From: an uncultured Anaerolineae bacterium
GTDB taxonomy: Bacteria > Chloroflexota > Anaerolineae > Anaerolineales > Villigracilaceae
DNA: 14,921 bases
Direction: 5' to 3'
NCBI GenBank assembly: GCA_903854805.1
Contig: CAINXK010000303.1
Span: 1 to 14,921 of the forward strand
The position numbers and the translations under genes are program-made. Every line of letters begins with the position of its first letter. Positions within the stretch are counted from its first letter, which is position 1. Below the pieces are notes generated by a model. That model ran no database searches, had not been told where the DNA came from, and saw nothing but the letters and a program-made list of their open reading frames with translations. Shown piece after piece: positions 13,334-14,921 of the stretch.

Positions 13334-13873
13334 ATGATTACGAAAGAGATCGCGACTCTGGCTGGTGGATGTTTCTGGTGCCTGGAAGCCGTTTTTGATG
13401 AATTGAAAGGCGTAGGATCGGTTGAATCTGGTTATTCTGGTGGGCATGTACCAAACCCTACTTACCGTCAGGTTTGTGGTGATTCGACGGGACACGCTGA
13501 GGTTGTTCAGGTGAGCTTTGATTCGACGGTTATTTCTTTCAAGGAAATATTGAACATATTTTTCTCGATTCATGACCCCACAACCTTGAACCGGCAGGGG
13601 AACGATTCTGGCACTTCCTACCGTTCAGCCATTTTTTATCACGATGAAACCCAGAAAGCCATGGCTGAGCTGGTCATACAGGAGTTCACATCCCTGAAAT
13701 TATGGCCAAATCCGATTGTGACTGAATTGACAAAGTTCGATAAATTTTACCTGGCAGAGGACTATCATCAGGAATATTTTGCCAATAATGCTAACCAACC
13801 TTATTGTTCAGTGGTGGTTGCCCCTAAGGTTGCAAAATTCCGCAAACAATTTTTTGACAAGTTGAAAAAGTAA
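13334..13873 (+). CDS. msrA: peptide-methionine (S)-S-oxide reductase MsrA
   Basis: A 179-residue cytoplasmic repair enzyme that reduces methionine-S-sulfoxide in proteins, regenerated through thioredoxin. The catalytic motif is [11 protein letters not shown], with Cys13 as the nucleophile and a second cysteine at 16. Further signatures are [24 protein letters not shown] (the glutamate of GHAE stabilises the sulfoxide), [21 protein letters not shown] and a C-terminal AEDYHQEYF. Cys158 (NQPYCSVVV) is a candidate resolving cysteine. Length is typical for MsrA alone; no MsrB domain is fused. The ATG at 13334 has TAGGAG 8 nt upstream. The next gene, a dihydrouridine synthase, begins about 35 nt downstream on the same strand with no visible terminator, so cotranscription is possible. 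Confidence 0.95.
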   Translation: MITKEIATLAGGCFWCLEAVFDELKGVGSVESGYSGGHVPNPTYRQVCGDSTGHAEVVQVSFDSTVISFKEILNIFFSIHDPTTLNRQGNDSGTSYRSAIFYHDETQKAMAELVIQEFTSLKLWPNPIVTELTKFDKFYLAEDYHQEYFANNANQPYCSVVVAPKVAKFRKQFFDKLKK

Positions 13874-13907
13874 CCTGTTGATCAACCCCATTTAGTTTAT
13901 TGTAGAC

Positions 13908-14921
13908 ATGGACTACTATAAGTGTATGGAAAAACCAATTAGCGAACCTAACCTTAGCAACCCATCTTTTTGGATCAGGGATATACCTGTTTATGGAGAT
14001 GCCATCCTGGCTCCGATGGATGGCTTTTCTGATTGGCCTTTCCGCTCATTGTGCCGTTCGCTCGGTTCTGCCATGAGTTACACTGAGTTTGTGCGAGCCC
14101 AGCATATTGTTCAGGCTTATCAGCACATGGCGGCACGTTTAACGTACGATGAAGCTGAGCGCCCCATGGTTTTTCAGATTTACGGCGATGACCCAGACGA
14201 GCTGTTGGAAGCTGCTTTGCGCGTGCAGGATCGGAAGCCGGATATTATCGATATTAATATGGGTTGTCCGGCCCGCAAAGTTGTGCATCATGGCGCCGGG
14301 GTCGGATTAATGCGCTCACCATTGAAAGTGGCGCGCATATTCCGTAAACTCACAGCCGCTCTTTCTATTCCCGTGACTGGCAAAATCCGTCTCGGCTGGT
14401 CTGACTGCCGCAGCTATAAATTGATCGCGCGCATTGTGGAAGAAAATGGTGGTGCCTTGATTGCCCTTCATGCTCGCACAAAGGAACAAGGTTACTCTGG
14501 AGATGCAGAATGGGATGCCATTGCAGAAGTCAAGGCTGCGGTGAAGATTCCCGTAATCGGTAATGGTGATATCAAATTGGTGGATGATATTGATCGTATG
14601 AAGGCTTATACGGGTTGTGATGCAGTGATGGTTGGTCGTGCTGCGATTGGCAACCCCTGGATTTTTTCCCGGCTTGATAGGGATGATGTTTCTCCTGAAA
14701 TGGTGCACACGATGGTGCGACAGCACCTTGAACGTCATCTGGCATTTTATGGCGAACGAAAGGGCATGGTACTTTTTCGCAAACATGCTATACAGTACCT
14801 GAAGCTTCAGCATTTACCACGCGTCGTTCGCACACAAATTATCACCCGCGAAAACCCGCAAGAATTTTTAGATTTATTGGATCAGGCATTCGAACAGGCA
14901 GATCAGGCTGGTCCAAATGCT
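13908..14921 (+). CDS. tRNA-dihydrouridine synthase (3' end outside window)
   Basis: FMN-dependent enzyme that reduces uridine to dihydrouridine in the D-loop of tRNA. There are 338 codons open to the window edge. The TIM-barrel signatures are in order: ILAPMDGFSDWPFRSLCR (FMN phosphate side), PMVFQIYGDDP, INMGCPARKVVHHGAGVGLM with the catalytic Cys120, VTGKIRLGW (Lys159), IALHARTKEQGYSGDAEW (His188), VIGNGDI and MVGRAAIGNPWIF. The pattern is closest to DusB-like bacterial enzymes, though the paralogue class cannot be fixed. The window ends in the C-terminal helical tRNA-binding region (DLLDQAFEQADQAG). The start is uncertain: ATG at 13908 or the in-frame ATG at 13926, both with weak ribosome binding sites; the first 20 or so residues are not conserved-looking. 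Confidence 0.93.
   Translation, partial: MDYYKCMEKPISEPNLSNPSFWIRDIPVYGDAILAPMDGFSDWPFRSLCRSLGSAMSYTEFVRAQHIVQAYQHMAARLTYDEAERPMVFQIYGDDPDELLEAALRVQDRKPDIIDINMGCPARKVVHHGAGVGLMRSPLKVARIFRKLTAALSIPVTGKIRLGWSDCRSYKLIARIVEENGGALIALHARTKEQGYSGDAEWDAIAEVKAAVKIPVIGNGDIKLVDDIDRMKAYTGCDAVMVGRAAIGNPWIFSRLDRDDVSPEMVHTMVRQHLERHLAFYGERKGMVLFRKHAIQYLKLQHLPRVVRTQIITRENPQEFLDLLDQAFEQADQAGPNA

Noticed and set aside
3404..13927. Shared 12-mer CTATAAGTGTAT at 3404-3415 and 13916-13927
   Set aside because: Several identical 12-mers are expected by chance in a window of this size, and the contexts are unrelated.

Overview
The window reads as an ordinary chromosomal stretch of a mid-GC bacterium with AGGAG-type Shine-Dalgarno sites and recognisable sigma70-like promoters. 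The ClpC-type unfoldase, the DUF4287/DUF5655 protein and the many tandem-domain GNATs would suit an Anaerolineae-like Chloroflexota member. That placement is inference: there is no rRNA or other phylogenetic marker here. No tRNA, rRNA, CRISPR array, transposase or phage gene was seen.

Left part (1-7605), all on the minus strand. In transcription order it begins with a promoter at 7885-7913, a 32-codon leader ORF with a near-perfect ribosome binding site, and two tandem hairpin plus U-run terminators. Two RimJ/RimL-type acetyltransferases follow. Then come a second small leader-like ORF (6191-6322) and three related GNAT genes (6129 to 3470), tightly packed, two of them double-domain and one internally deleted. 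After a gap holding a 17-bp palindrome come a small zinc-ribbon protein, a HAD-like hydrolase, a large Eis-like acetyltransferase and an MFS transporter cut by the window edge. Six GNAT genes thus lie within about 6.6 kb on one strand. The Eis-like enzyme next to an efflux pump, and the attenuator-like leader, make drug or toxin modification an attractive but unproven theme.

Middle (7914-9926), plus strand. A promoter divergent from the leader promoter gives an apparent 5' UTR of about 220 nt containing inverted repeats. It feeds a compact three-gene operon: a DUF4287/DUF5655 protein, a DinB-like metal-site protein and a YiiM-like MOSC protein.

Right part (9927-14921). clpC (plus strand) encodes a full-length Hsp100 partner of ClpP. 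It converges on a small secreted protein of unknown function (minus strand) across a shared bidirectional terminator. Then on the plus strand come a doubtful 41-codon membrane ORF, msrA (repair of oxidised methionine) and a tRNA-dihydrouridine synthase that runs off the end. ClpC and MsrA are both protein quality-control functions, but they are not in one operon.
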